Below, piece after piece: positions 8,602-17,916 of a stretch of DNA of 64,000 nucleotides. The stretch is from Streptomyces plumbidurans (GTDB lineage: Bacteria > Actinomycetota > Actinomycetes > Streptomycetales > Streptomycetaceae). The translations under genes and the position numbers were made by a program. Below the pieces are notes generated by a model. It was given only the letters and a program-made list of their open reading frames with translations. It made no database searches and had not been told where the DNA came from. The stretch covers positions 18,618 through 82,617 of the forward strand of contig NZ_JAFJSY010000054.1 of assembly GCF_019857225.1 (NCBI RefSeq), written 5' to 3'. Every line of letters starts with the position of its first letter. The first letter of the stretch is position 1.

Positions 8602-10275
8602 TCAGTGCGTGCAGACGAAGCTGGACGCACTGTCGGGGTTGCCGGTGCGGTACCTGGGCCACTCCGGGTATGCGCACAGCGGGCGGGTGCGGTGATGGGT
8701 GGTGTCGGTGACCGTGGGATGCGCGGGCGCCTGCCCCTTCTCCACCCAGTGCTCGAGTGCCGTCAGGGAGTCCCAGCCGGCGGCGAAGGCCGGGGTGCCG
8801 AAGTTCGCGTGGTTCGCGCCCGGCACGACGTAGTACCGCATGAAGGTACGGGTCTTCCCGGCGCCCAGCAGGTCACGCACCCGCCGGTAGTAGTCGCTCG
8901 TCGAGCGGGGGGAGACCAATTCGTCCGCGGCGCCGTGGAGCAGGATCAGCTTGCCGCCCGCGCGGGCGAACGGGCGCAGATCCGTGTTGTTGCGGTCCTC
9001 GATCGTCGACAGCCGGCTGATGCGGTCGAGCCAGGCGCCGGGATGGAGCGGGTCGATGTCGAGGGAGTTGTGGTGCGGGTCGCGGGTCAGGAAGTACTTG
9101 ACCCATTGATCCCAGTACTGCATGCCGTAACCGCTCGTCAGGGGCATGGGGTTGGCCGGTGCCGTGTCACCGAATCCGAGGAACGGCGTCCTCATGTCGG
9201 AACCCGACAGGAACGGGAAGCCCGGGTACTCGGTCTCGCCGCTGGCGACCCGGTACGGCCACCTGAAGGGGGACGACATGGCGATCACGGAGCTGATCTG
9301 AGGGTCCGACAGACAGGTGGGACCGGTGTCGGCGCCGCGTGGGCAGCGCAGGACGTGAGGGTCGAAGTGGCAGCCGCTCGGGTTCGAGACGACGTTGTCC
9401 TTGACGCCGTCCAGAGGGTCGCACGCCTTGATGACGCTGTCGTACAGGAGTGTCTGTTTCTCGGGTCCGGGGAAGGCGCCGGGGCGGGACAGGATCTGGG
9501 TCAGGTGTCCCAGGTACAGGACCTCGCTGAGGTTGTTCCAGGCGGGATAGGCGGAGATCACTCCGTCGAACGCCTTCGGCCAGCGTTGTGCGACGACGAG
9601 GGCTTCGCGGCCGCCGGTCGAACCTCCCGCGAAGTAGGCCTCGTCGGGATGCGTGCCGTAGGCGTTCCGGATGAGGAACAGGCTTGCGTCGCGTGTCTTC
9701 TTGAGGGCGTCACCGGCGGCGAAGTTGTTCAGGGCCTCGTCGTTCATGCCGAACGATCCGTCGAGGCTGGGCAGGGAGATCGGGCTCTCCTGGTGGCCGG
9801 AGTCGCTGGCGAAGGTCGCGTAGTGCCGGGCCAGTGGGGCGGGTTGGGCCGCGGGACCGAACGGCACGTTCTCCGTGAGGTCGGGGATGGTGCCGTCGTA
9901 GCCGCCGCCACCGAACATCATCGCCTTGCGGTTCCAGCCGTAGGGCAGGTCGACGCGCATCTTGATGTCCGGCGCGGACGGGTCGACGGGCGTGATGTCG
10001 GCGTCGACCTGGCAGTACTGGACCGTCACGCCGCTGACCGCGCTCGTCATGAGCGCTGTCGACGTGACCCGGCCGCCGGTCGTGGGCAGGCTCATCGCCG
10101 AGGCCGGGATCCGCATGCCGTCCAGCGCGGCACATCGCGGCACGGTCGGCGAGGGGTCGGCCGACGCGGTGGCGGGCCCGGCGCCGAGCAGCCGGATCGC
10201 GCACGCCACCACGACCGCGACCGCCGGCACGGCACGCCGTCGAAGCCTCGTGCCTCTCGCTGTTGATCTCTTCAC
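8602..10275 (-). CDS. Secreted tannase / feruloyl-esterase family hydrolase
   Basis: This is a 557-residue alpha/beta hydrolase of the tannase/feruloyl esterase family, which cleaves aromatic-acid esters outside the cell. A twin-Arg-rich, Ala-rich signal peptide (RGTRLRRRAVPAVAVVVAC...) is followed by the catalytic domain. Counted from the upstream GTG at 10284, the nucleophile is S222 in AGGSTGG, the acid D454 in HGAADELVS and the base H492 in GANHANFG. Most family members carry Cys next to the Ser and His (CS-D-HC, disulfide-linked), and both are absent here. Start: TAAGGAG at 10290-10284 sits 8 nt before GTG 10275 and directly abuts GTG 10284, so 10275 is preferred. It lies 12 nt behind the MFS gene, forming an operon. 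Confidence 0.85.
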   Translation of the reverse strand: MKRSTARGTRLRRRAVPAVAVVVACAIRLLGAGPATASADPSPTVPRCAALDGMRIPASAMSLPTTGGRVTSTALMTSAVSGVTVQYCQVDADITPVDPSAPDIKMRVDLPYGWNRKAMMFGGGGYDGTIPDLTENVPFGPAAQPAPLARHYATFASDSGHQESPISLPSLDGSFGMNDEALNNFAAGDALKKTRDASLFLIRNAYGTHPDEAYFAGGSTGGREALVVAQRWPKAFDGVISAYPAWNNLSEVLYLGHLTQILSRPGAFPGPEKQTLLYDSVIKACDPLDGVKDNVVSNPSGCHFDPHVLRCPRGADTGPTCLSDPQISSVIAMSSPFRWPYRVASGETEYPGFPFLSGSDMRTPFLGFGDTAPANPMPLTSGYGMQYWDQWVKYFLTRDPHHNSLDIDPLHPGAWLDRISRLSTIEDRNNTDLRPFARAGGKLILLHGAADELVSPRSTSDYYRRVRDLLGAGKTRTFMRYYVVPGANHANFGTPAFAAGWDSLTALEHWVEKGQAPAHPTVTDTTHHRTRPLCAYPEWPRYRTGNPDSASSFVCTH

Positions 10276-10287
10276 GTCGGCCACTCC

Positions 10288-11676
10288 TTAGCTGTAGAGG
10301 TGGGCGCCCGGGACGGCGTGCGGGTCGGCGCGTACTTCGGCGGAGTTCGTCTCCGGCAGGAACCATGCGCTCGCGAAGGTGATCAGTCCCATGAACATGA
10401 TGTAGAGGGCGACCGGCCAGGTGCTCCCCGTGTGTGCGATGAGCGCGGTCATGAGGAAGGGCGTACCGCCGCTGACGACGATGGCGGACAGCTGGTAGGC
10501 GAGTGAGGCTCCCGAGTAGCGCACTGCGGGGGCGAAGAGTTCGCCGAGGAAGCTCGCGATCGGGCCGTAGGTGAGGCACTGGAAGACGAAGCCCACCACT
10601 ACGGCGACGAAGATCAGTGGCAGCGAGGCGGTGTCGACGAGCCAGAAGTACGGGAAGGCCCATACGGCCACGCCCATGCCGCCGATCAGGATCAGCGGCC
10701 GACGCCCTATCCGGTCCGAGACGTGGCCGGACCAGGGGAGGGTCACGAGCATCGCCGCGGAACTGAGCAGCACCACCGCGAGCAACGGGTCGCGGTCCAG
10801 GTCCAGATGATCGGTTCCGTAGCTCAGCAGTCCGGAGATGCTGACGTAGAAGAGGCTGTTGGTGGCGGACAACAGGCCGCAGGCCAGCAGGACGGTGCCC
10901 CATTTGCTGCGGATGACCTGGGACAGCGGGGCTCGGGTGACCGTGCCCTGAGTGTGTGTCACCTCTCGTTGCAGGTCGCGGAATTCCGGGGTGTCCTCCA
11001 CCTTGGCCTGGATGTAGACGACCACCAGGAACATCACGACGCTGACCAGGAAGGGGATGCGCCAGCCCCAGCTGAGGAAGGCGTCGTCCGGCATCAGGGC
11101 GCCGGCGGCCACGAAGATCAGGTTGGAGATGATCACGGCCACGGGGACGCTGGTCTGCCCGAAGGTCCCCGCGAAGCCTCGGCGTTTGGGGGCGGCGGAC
11201 TCGGTGAGGAGCAGCACGATGCCGCCCCACTGGCCGCCGGTCGCGAGGCCCTGCACGAAGCGCAGTATGACCAGCAGGGTCGGGGCGAGCGCGCCGACCG
11301 TCGCCGCGCTGGGCAGGCAGCCGATCAGGAAGGTCGCTGCCCCCATGAGCGCCAGGCAGCCGACGACGACCGGTTTGCGCCCGTACCGGTCACCGAGGTG
11401 ACCGGCGAGCACTCCGCCGATCGGACGCGCCACGAAGCCCGCCCAGAACGTGCTGAAGGCGAGCAGGGTTCCCGTCAGGGCCGAGGAGTGCGGGAAGAAC
11501 ACCCGGGGGAATACCAGGGCCGCGGCGGTGCCGTAGAGGAAGAAGTCGTACCACTCGATCGAGCCGGCGACGAGCCCTGCGGCCAGCAGCTTGCGGGGGG
11601 CTCGGCGGCCGGCGGGGGACACGCCGGTGCCGAGCTGGTTGGACTGTCCTTCGGGTTGGGCGAGCGGGGTAGCCAT
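10288..11676 (-). CDS. MHS-type MFS transporter (organic/aromatic acid:H+ symporter)
   Basis: This is a 462-residue, 12-segment major facilitator of the metabolite:H+ symporter subfamily (PcaK/ShiA/KgtP-like). The first segment has the family signature SIEWYDFFLYGTAAALVF. The 2-3 loop shows GHLGDRYGRKPVVV and the 8-9 loop shows GHVSDRIGRRPLILIG. It is the first gene of an operon with the esterase at 8602-10275, which suggests import of the released acid. It is divergent from the GAF/PucR-like regulator across a 141-bp gap. The exact substrate cannot be read from sequence. Confidence 0.88.
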   Translation of the reverse strand: MATPLAQPEGQSNQLGTGVSPAGRRAPRKLLAAGLVAGSIEWYDFFLYGTAAALVFPRVFFPHSSALTGTLLAFSTFWAGFVARPIGGVLAGHLGDRYGRKPVVVGCLALMGAATFLIGCLPSAATVGALAPTLLVILRFVQGLATGGQWGGIVLLLTESAAPKRRGFAGTFGQTSVPVAVIISNLIFVAAGALMPDDAFLSWGWRIPFLVSVVMFLVVVYIQAKVEDTPEFRDLQREVTHTQGTVTRAPLSQVIRSKWGTVLLACGLLSATNSLFYVSISGLLSYGTDHLDLDRDPLLAVVLLSSAAMLVTLPWSGHVSDRIGRRPLILIGGMGVAVWAFPYFWLVDTASLPLIFVAVVVGFVFQCLTYGPIASFLGELFAPAVRYSGASLAYQLSAIVVSGGTPFLMTALIAHTGSTWPVALYIMFMGLITFASAWFLPETNSAEVRADPHAVPGAHLYS

Positions 11677-11759
11677 ACATGCCGCCTTCGTCGGTACACA
11701 GCAAGGTGATGGCGGCGAGACTAGGACGCCGATACCCTGCGGTTGAGGTGTACATCACA

Positions 11760-11772
11760 CACACCTGGTGTG
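11760..11772. promoter_or_regulatory. Inverted repeat between MFS and regulator genes
   Basis: CACACC and GGTGTG arms are separated by one base, in the divergent control region of 11677-11817. It is a possible site for the adjacent regulator. Confidence 0.4.
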
Positions 11773-11817
11773 GGTCGGGTGGGGCTTTCTCCCACCTTCT
11801 GCGGAAGGGAGGGCGCA

Positions 11818-13620
11818 GTGGTCCGCGACCCCGGTGGCGTGACGGAGCCGCGTTCGCTGGTACGGCGGCAGCGCGAGCTGGCCTCGTTGTACGCGACCGC
11901 CAAGTCACTGACCGCGCTGGGCGGACTCGACGAGGTGCTGCAGTCGATCGTGCACCACGCACACGACCTGATCAGCACGGACTTCACCTACCTCTCGCTG
12001 GTCGGGGCTGACGGCAAGCTGTCGGCCAGGGCGTCGGAGGGGACGATCTCCGCGTCGTTCCTCGCCGCCTGCATTCCGTCTCATGTGGGGCTCGGCGGAA
12101 AGGTGTTGGCATCCCGCAGCCCGTACTGGGTGCGCAACTACGTCTCCACGACCCGCATCGACCACGATCCGGACTTCGACCGCCTGGTCGCCACCGAGGG
12201 CCTGGTCGCGCTCCTCGGGGTGCCGTTGGTCATCCGGGGCGAGGCCGTGGGGGCGCTGTTCGCCGCGGACCGGTCCGAACGGGCCTTCAAGGCCGACGAG
12301 ATCGCGCTGCTGAGCGCCTTCGCGGACCACGCCGCGGTCGCCCTGGACAACGCCCGCCTCTACGAGGCGAGCCGGACCGCCCTTGCCGAACTGCAGGGCG
12401 CGTACCGGAAGATCGAGGAACACGTGGCCGTCATGGAGCGGGCGCAGGAGATCCACGAAGCGCTGACCGGCGCGGTGCTCAAGGGCGGGACGCCCGGAGA
12501 CGTGGTCCAGCTGCTCGCCGACCAACTGGGCGGAAACGTCACGCTGTTCGACCGAACCGGTGCCGTTCTCGTGCGCCGGGGCTCGGCGTCGGCTGCGGGC
12601 GGGGACCCGGCGCAGACGGTCCTGGCGGATGCCGTCGACCGGGCGCGCCGCTCGGGCCGGTGTGTGAGTGCGGTGGACACCGCCGCAATCGTCCACAGCG
12701 TGGCCTCGATCCAGGCGGGCGACAGTCATCTCGGCGCCCTCGCCTGGAGCCGCAAGGAGGCCGCCGACCGGGGCGCACGCGACGAGATGGATCTGCGCAC
12801 CCTTGAACGGTCCACCCACATCCTGGGACTGCTCATCCTCAAGGAGCGGGCCGTCGCCGAGGCCAGCGAGCGGCTGAGCGGTGAGCTGCTGACCGAGCTC
12901 ATGGTCGCAGGACCCGGCATCAGCCCCGCCCAGCGCGCCCGCACCCAGGCCCGCAACATCGACGCCGACCGGCTGGACCTGGTCCTGGTCGCGGATTCGC
13001 CCACCGTCTCGTCGACCGATCTCGCGCGTCACCTGCACGACATCGCGCAGAGCCGCTCGGGCCTGGCCGGCGAGCACCTGGGCCGGGCCACGATGATCCT
13101 GCCGAGCGTCGACGACGACCGGACCGTCGAGGAGGTCCATCAGCGGCTGCGCCAGACCGTGGGCGGCCCCGTCGTCGTCATCGCGGAACGAGTGGTCCAC
13201 CACGACTGGGCACGCGCCTACTTGCTGGCCGGCCGCTGCGGCGCGGTGGCGCGAGCGATCGGCCACACCGACCTGGGGGCCACCACGGGTCGTTACGCCC
13301 TGTACGCCATGGTCTTCGACACCGAACGGGTCCATGAGCTCGACCGGTTCATCGCGGATTCGATAGGGCCGCTGCTGGACTACGACGCGCGACGCGGCAC
13401 CAACCTCGTCGACACGCTCAGCGCCTACTACGACCACCAGGCCAACGTCGCGGCGACCGCCCGGGCGTTGTACGTCCACGTCAACACGCTGCTCAAGCGG
13501 CTGGACCGGGCGGGCAGCGTCCTCGACTTCGACTGGCGCCACGAGTACGACCTGGAACTGCAGCTCGGGCTGCGGCTGCACCAACTTCGGGCGGTCACAG
13601 GCGCCTCGCCGCAGACGTGA
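11818..13620 (+). CDS. GAF-domain transcriptional regulator with PucR/CdaR-type C-terminal HTH
   Basis: This is a 600-residue cytoplasmic regulator. The start GTG follows GGAAGGGAGGG (11803-11813). The N-terminal GAF domain (residues ~30-185, ending in FADHAAVALDNARLYEAS) probably senses a small molecule. A short coiled coil and a middle domain follow. The C-terminal ~60 residues contain the PucR-type HTH (LSAYYDHQANVAATARALYVHVNTLLKRLDR). Relatives control degradation of aromatic acids. The divergent position next to the MFS/esterase operon and convergent with the CoA ligase supports control of that set. It probably activates when its ligand binds the GAF domain, which is inference. Confidence 0.85.
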   Translation: MVRDPGGVTEPRSLVRRQRELASLYATAKSLTALGGLDEVLQSIVHHAHDLISTDFTYLSLVGADGKLSARASEGTISASFLAACIPSHVGLGGKVLASRSPYWVRNYVSTTRIDHDPDFDRLVATEGLVALLGVPLVIRGEAVGALFAADRSERAFKADEIALLSAFADHAAVALDNARLYEASRTALAELQGAYRKIEEHVAVMERAQEIHEALTGAVLKGGTPGDVVQLLADQLGGNVTLFDRTGAVLVRRGSASAAGGDPAQTVLADAVDRARRSGRCVSAVDTAAIVHSVASIQAGDSHLGALAWSRKEAADRGARDEMDLRTLERSTHILGLLILKERAVAEASERLSGELLTELMVAGPGISPAQRARTQARNIDADRLDLVLVADSPTVSSTDLARHLHDIAQSRSGLAGEHLGRATMILPSVDDDRTVEEVHQRLRQTVGGPVVVIAERVVHHDWARAYLLAGRCGAVARAIGHTDLGATTGRYALYAMVFDTERVHELDRFIADSIGPLLDYDARRGTNLVDTLSAYYDHQANVAATARALYVHVNTLLKRLDRAGSVLDFDWRHEYDLELQLGLRLHQLRAVTGASPQT

Positions 13621-13693
13621 GAGGGGGCTTCGCCACGGGACGGAGGCGCGGCTGGGCTGGTCACGTCAGGCCTGGATGCGGCTCAGCCGATGG

Positions 13694-15334
13694 TCAACTG
13701 AAGTGCTGCGACTCCCGCAGACTGCTCTTGGACAGCTTCCCGGTGCCCGTCTTGGGCAGTGCGGTCATGAAGACGATCTCGTCGGGCAGCCACCACTTGG
13801 CGACCATCGGCCTGATGTGCCGCAGCAGGTCTTCGGCCGTGCCGGTGCTGCCCTCGCGCAGGACGACGTAGGCGACGGGACGTTCCGTCCACCGCGGGTC
13901 CGGGCGGGCGATCACGGCGACTTCCACGACGTCGGGATGCGAGGCGATCGCTGCCTCCAGCTCCACCGAGGAGATCCACTCGCCTCCGGACTTGATAAGG
14001 TCCTTGATCCGGTCGACGAGGCGCACATAGCCGTCGGAGTCGATGGTGGCCAGATCGCCGGTGCGCAGCCAGCCGTCGTCGGTGTAGCTGTCGTCCTCGC
14101 CCACCCGGAAGTAACCGCTCGCCACCCAGGGCCCCGACACCTGCAGTTCGCCGACGGCCTGGCCGTCGCGCGGCAGCTCCCGGCCGGTGGTGACGTCGAC
14201 GACGCGCACGTTCACCAGGGGCAGCGGCTGGCCCTGGGCGGCGCGCACCGCCACCTGTTCCTCCTCGGTCGCCGCCTCGTGCTGGGTACGTGTGCCGCCG
14301 ATGGTCCCGACGGGGCTGACCTCCGTCATGCCCCACGAGTGAGTGAGGGGTACGCCGACTGCCGTGCGGTACGTCTCGGACAGCGCCGCGGGAACGGCCG
14401 ACCCGCCGCCGAGCAGGAATCGCGCGGCACTGAGGTCGTAGGCGCTCAACTCGTCGACCAGGCTGGTCCATACGGTGGGCACGGCACCGGCGACGGTGAC
14501 CCGTTCGCTCTCCATCAGCCGCAGCAGGTGGGCGGGTTCGGCGGAGGGGCCGGGCAGAACCAGGGAGGCTCCCGCCATCATCGCGCCGTACGGCAGGCCC
14601 CAGGCGTTGGCGTGGAAGAACGGCACGATCGGCATCACGACGTCGCTCTCGGCCAGGCCGATGAAACCAGCCGTCAGAGTGCCGAGGCAGTGCAGCACGG
14701 TCGAACGGTGGCTGTAGAGCACGCCCTTGGGGCGGCCGGTCGTGCCGGAGGTGTAGCACAGCCCGGAGGCCAATTGCTCGTCCGCGAGCGTGAACGTGTC
14801 CTCGAACGACCCCGTGAACGGATCGGCGCCGGCGAGGAGTTCGTCGTAGTGCAGGATGCGCGGGTCCGCCGGGATCGCCGTGTCGCTGCCGTCGGGCAGC
14901 ACCACCCAGTGCCGTACGCCCGGCATCCGGTCCGCGCTCGGCCAGATGCGGGGGAGCAGGTCGCGATCGACGAACACCACGTCGTCCTCGGCATGGTTGA
15001 CGATGTACTCGAGGTGCTCCGGCGAGAGCCGGATGTTGATGGTGTGCAGGACCCGCTTGGTGACCGGCACCGCGAGATACAGCTCGAGGTGGCGCCGGTT
15101 GTTGCTCGCGAACGTCGCGACCCTGGCGCCGACCGGGACGTGGAGCCGGTCGAGGGCGGTGGCCAGGCGCCTGGTGTTGCGGGCCACGTCGGCATAGGTG
15201 AGCCGCTCCGTGCCGGCGACCACGACGGGCTTGTGCGCATAGAGCCGTTCGGCCCGCTCCAGAATGTGCGCGATGGTGAGCGGCCGCGGCTGCATCAGGC
15301 CGTCCATGACGGGTTCGTGGGCCTGATCGGCCAT
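13694..15334 (-). CDS. AMP-dependent acyl/aryl-CoA synthetase
   Basis: This is a 546-residue ANL-superfamily ligase forming acyl-CoA from acid, ATP and CoA via an acyl-AMP. The P-loop-like motif YTSGTTGRPKG lies at ~194-204. HSWGMTEVSP is the A5 motif, and TGDLATIDSDGYVRLVDRIKD is A7-A8 with its hinge. The adenylation Lys is in KTGTGKLSK near the end. It is closest to medium/long-chain fatty-acid or feruloyl-CoA ligase-like members. The ATG at 15334 follows AAAGGGGACG. Upstream codons in frame lack a ribosome site. Proximity to the esterase, importer and GAF/PucR regulator suggests activation of an aromatic or medium-chain acid. Confidence 0.87.
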   Translation of the reverse strand: MADQAHEPVMDGLMQPRPLTIAHILERAERLYAHKPVVVAGTERLTYADVARNTRRLATALDRLHVPVGARVATFASNNRRHLELYLAVPVTKRVLHTINIRLSPEHLEYIVNHAEDDVVFVDRDLLPRIWPSADRMPGVRHWVVLPDGSDTAIPADPRILHYDELLAGADPFTGSFEDTFTLADEQLASGLCYTSGTTGRPKGVLYSHRSTVLHCLGTLTAGFIGLAESDVVMPIVPFFHANAWGLPYGAMMAGASLVLPGPSAEPAHLLRLMESERVTVAGAVPTVWTSLVDELSAYDLSAARFLLGGGSAVPAALSETYRTAVGVPLTHSWGMTEVSPVGTIGGTRTQHEAATEEEQVAVRAAQGQPLPLVNVRVVDVTTGRELPRDGQAVGELQVSGPWVASGYFRVGEDDSYTDDGWLRTGDLATIDSDGYVRLVDRIKDLIKSGGEWISSVELEAAIASHPDVVEVAVIARPDPRWTERPVAYVVLREGSTGTAEDLLRHIRPMVAKWWLPDEIVFMTALPKTGTGKLSKSSLRESQHFS

Positions 15335-15521
15335 GGATCGTCCCCTTTCGGTCGGTGGGCCCGCCATGTCTCGGGCTTCGCCCCGCACCTCACACTAGGT
15401 ACGGTTGTGGATCAGAGAGAGGTGGGAACCTTCCACTCGTCCGCCTGCCTCGGCGTTGATTACCCACACTGCGCGCGTTCGATCCGCCGCAGGTTTCGAC
15501 GGAGTCGGGCATAGTGCCTGG

Positions 15522-16985
15522 ATGCCCTTGCGGAGACGAGTACCAGGACTTCTGCTGACCTTGGCCGCGGTGCTGGCGACGGCCCAGGCGCCTGCCACGG
15601 CCGACGGCTCGGACCGTGTCGTGATGCGCTTCGAGACCGAGAAGACCTTCGTCATGTACAACGCGGACGAGGGGGCCTCCGCCTCGAACGACGACTTCCA
15701 CGTGCCCGTCTTCGTCGAGCCGAGCAAGGGCGGCACTCCGGCCCGCGATGTGCGGGTGGTCGTGGACGCCTCGGGCCTCAAGGGCGTGGCCCGGCTCGGC
15801 AACAACGACATGTGCAAGGCCGAGGGCCCGGTCTACACCTGCGAGTACGGCGATCTCCAGAACGGCGACGGCGAGAGCTACGACCCGCTGGTCCTCCTCG
15901 GCGTGGACGGCGCCGAACCGGGGGACAGCGGCACGGTGACCTACACCGCGACCGCCGACAACGCGCCCACGATCACCGGCACCACTCGGATGACCGTCGG
16001 CGGCCCCACCCTGTCCGCGTCGGGCCGGGACAAGGACGTGAGTGGACTGGCACCGGGGAAGTCCGCGCAGGTGACCCCCTCGTTGTCCAACAACACCCGC
16101 TTTCCGGCGACGAAAGGCGTGGCCCTGCAGGTGAACGTCACGGAGGGCCTCACCCTGAACACCCGGTACAGCAACTGCTACTACGCCGACCAGTCGCCCA
16201 CATCCGCCTGGTGCACGTTCCGGACGGCGGTGGCTCCGCGTGCCGCGTACCGCACGCGCGCACCGCTGACGTACACGGTCACCGCCCCGAAAACCCTGTC
16301 CGGCGAGGTGACGTACACCTGGTCGTCGGCCCCGCACCGGCCCGCCGGCCACACCAGGCGCGGCACGGGTGCCCCGCTCACTCTGGTCCGCACGGCCGCG
16401 CACCAGGGCTCCGACGCCGGCGGCGGCAGGGTCCGGGTCACGACCACCGTGCAGGCGGACTACGAGCCGGTCACCGGGACCGTCCGGGGCCGGGTCGGCG
16501 ACACAGTGGGCGTCAAGCTCGGCGTACGGCGGCTCGGCCCCGGCAACCCGAACGGTGACATGGGCCGTTTCGAGGTGATACCTCCGGAGGGCACCACGGT
16601 GACCTCCGTCCCCTTCTCTTTCGAGGGCGACCCCGGCAAGTGGGCCTGCGAGCGCCCCGCGACCTCCGGCGGAGCGTTCGTCTGCGATCTCAACAGGGAC
16701 ATGTTCTGGCCCGGGTCCGACGGGACGACCACGGTCGAGTTCCGCTTCCGCATCGACCGGCGGGTGCCGGGTGCGAAGGGCACCATCCGCGTCCACAACC
16801 CCTTCGACCGCACCCCCGGAAACGACCTCGCGGTCATCCCCTTGAAGGCGTCCCCGGCACCGCTGTACCGCAGGCCCGCCGTCCTGGTTCCGGCGGCTCT
16901 CACGGTCGTGGCGGTATTGGGCGGGGTGGTGCTGTACCGCCGCCGCGGTCGGCGACGCGTTCGCTACGCCCCGGTCGCCAGATGA
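15522..16985 (+). CDS. Secreted, membrane-anchored surface protein with beta-sandwich repeats
   Basis: This encodes 487 residues. The signal peptide is MPLRRRVPGLLLTLAAVLAT (cleavage near QAPATA). It is followed by an extracellular region of Ser/Thr/Gly-rich beta-sandwich character resembling DUF11/CARDB-like modules. A C-terminal membrane helix (VLVPAALTVVAVLGGVVLYR) and an Arg-rich tail follow. Cys pairs (MCKAEGPVYTC; NCYYAD...WCTF; WACERP...FVCDL) may form disulfides. There is no LPxTG sorting motif. Similar proteins are abundant in Streptomyces, and none has a defined job that I can assign. It is convergent with, and overlaps by 22 nt, the oxidoreductase gene. Confidence 0.75.
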   Translation: MPLRRRVPGLLLTLAAVLATAQAPATADGSDRVVMRFETEKTFVMYNADEGASASNDDFHVPVFVEPSKGGTPARDVRVVVDASGLKGVARLGNNDMCKAEGPVYTCEYGDLQNGDGESYDPLVLLGVDGAEPGDSGTVTYTATADNAPTITGTTRMTVGGPTLSASGRDKDVSGLAPGKSAQVTPSLSNNTRFPATKGVALQVNVTEGLTLNTRYSNCYYADQSPTSAWCTFRTAVAPRAAYRTRAPLTYTVTAPKTLSGEVTYTWSSAPHRPAGHTRRGTGAPLTLVRTAAHQGSDAGGGRVRVTTTVQADYEPVTGTVRGRVGDTVGVKLGVRRLGPGNPNGDMGRFEVIPPEGTTVTSVPFSFEGDPGKWACERPATSGGAFVCDLNRDMFWPGSDGTTTVEFRFRIDRRVPGAKGTIRVHNPFDRTPGNDLAVIPLKASPAPLYRRPAVLVPAALTVVAVLGGVVLYRRRGRRRVRYAPVAR

Positions 16986-17857
16986 ATGAGTCGTTGCAGA
17001 TACAGCCCGCGTGCCGCGTCGAGACCAGTCGACTGGTGGGTGCGTACGGCGGTGGCGAAGGCGTGGCGCAAGATCGGCCAGCACTCCTCGTGGTCGATGT
17101 CGGCGGTGTCGTAGACCAACGGAGCGTCGCTGCCGAAGAGTTCGATGCGGGTGACGGCTCGGGGCACGGTGACGGATCCTGAGAGGGAGGCCTGGCTGAC
17201 TGCTCCGTTGTCGTGTTCGCAGCTGAGCTCGATCCAGCGCCGGGAGTCGCCGGTGCTGCGGATGGATGTGATGGGGCCGGCGGCGGAGTCGAGCAGGTCG
17301 AGCAGATGCGGCCCGAGGTCCAGGAGTGCTCCGTGTTCCAGGCGCCAGCCGGTGGCGAAGTCGCCGCCGAGGAAGGCGCCGTGGAGGTAGCAGGAGCGGG
17401 CGCCGGTGATGTCGCGGGTGGCGGCGGCTTCGAGGAAGGCGTCGGTGATCGGGTGATAGCGCTTGGTGAGGACCAGTTGGGAGACCACGCCCGCGGATTG
17501 GACTGCGTCGGCGACGCGTTGGGCCGAGGCCAGGTCGGGTCCGAGGGGCTTTTCCAGGAGCAGCGCCTTGCCTCGTCGCGCTGCGAGGGGCGCCAGTCGG
17601 GCCTGTACCGAGGGCGGTACGGCGAAGGCGACTGCCTCGCATCGGTCGAGGAGTTCGTCGAAGGAGGCGGCCGCGTGCGTTGAGTGCAGTGAGGCGAGTT
17701 CGTCGGCTGCTTCGGGGCGTCGGGCCCACACGGCTGCGAGGCGGGTTTCGGGGCCGGCGGCGAGCATGCGGGCGTGCATGGCTCGGGCCCAGGGGCCGGC
17801 GCCCACGAGGCCTACGTCGACGGGTTGGTACGACCAGGGAGAGGCTGCGCTGTTCAC
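16964..17857 (-). CDS. Gfo/Idh/MocA-family oxidoreductase
   Basis: This is a 297-residue NAD(P)-dependent dehydrogenase acting on sugars or cyclitols. The Rossmann motif GLVGAGPWARAMH lies at ~16-28 and the family EKP motif (LLEKPLG) at ~100. The C-terminal alpha/beta domain contains GWRLEHGALLDLGPHLLDLL. It is slightly shorter than the usual 330-390 residues. The GTG start at 17857 follows CAGGAAC. It lies 59 nt behind the ROK gene and is the last gene of the five-gene leftward sugar operon. A Gfo/Idh enzyme in such an operon often oxidises the imported sugar or glycoside, for example at C3. That is an inference here. Confidence 0.85.
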   Translation of the reverse strand: MNSAASPWSYQPVDVGLVGAGPWARAMHARMLAAGPETRLAAVWARRPEAADELASLHSTHAAASFDELLDRCEAVAFAVPPSVQARLAPLAARRGKALLLEKPLGPDLASAQRVADAVQSAGVVSQLVLTKRYHPITDAFLEAAATRDITGARSCYLHGAFLGGDFATGWRLEHGALLDLGPHLLDLLDSAAGPITSIRSTGDSRRWIELSCEHDNGAVSQASLSGSVTVPRAVTRIELFGSDAPLVYDTADIDHEECWPILRHAFATAVRTHQSTGLDAARGLYLQRLIHLATGA

Positions 17858-17916
17858 GGTGTTCCTGTAGGGCTGGGGCGGTGTGCTCGGTGAACGAGCC
17901 TGCAGATGGGGGTTGT

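Noticed and set aside
8362..10266. 634-codon plus-strand frame opposite the esterase
   Set aside because: It is an antisense shadow caused by GC-rich third positions. The minus strand has signal peptide and catalytic motifs.
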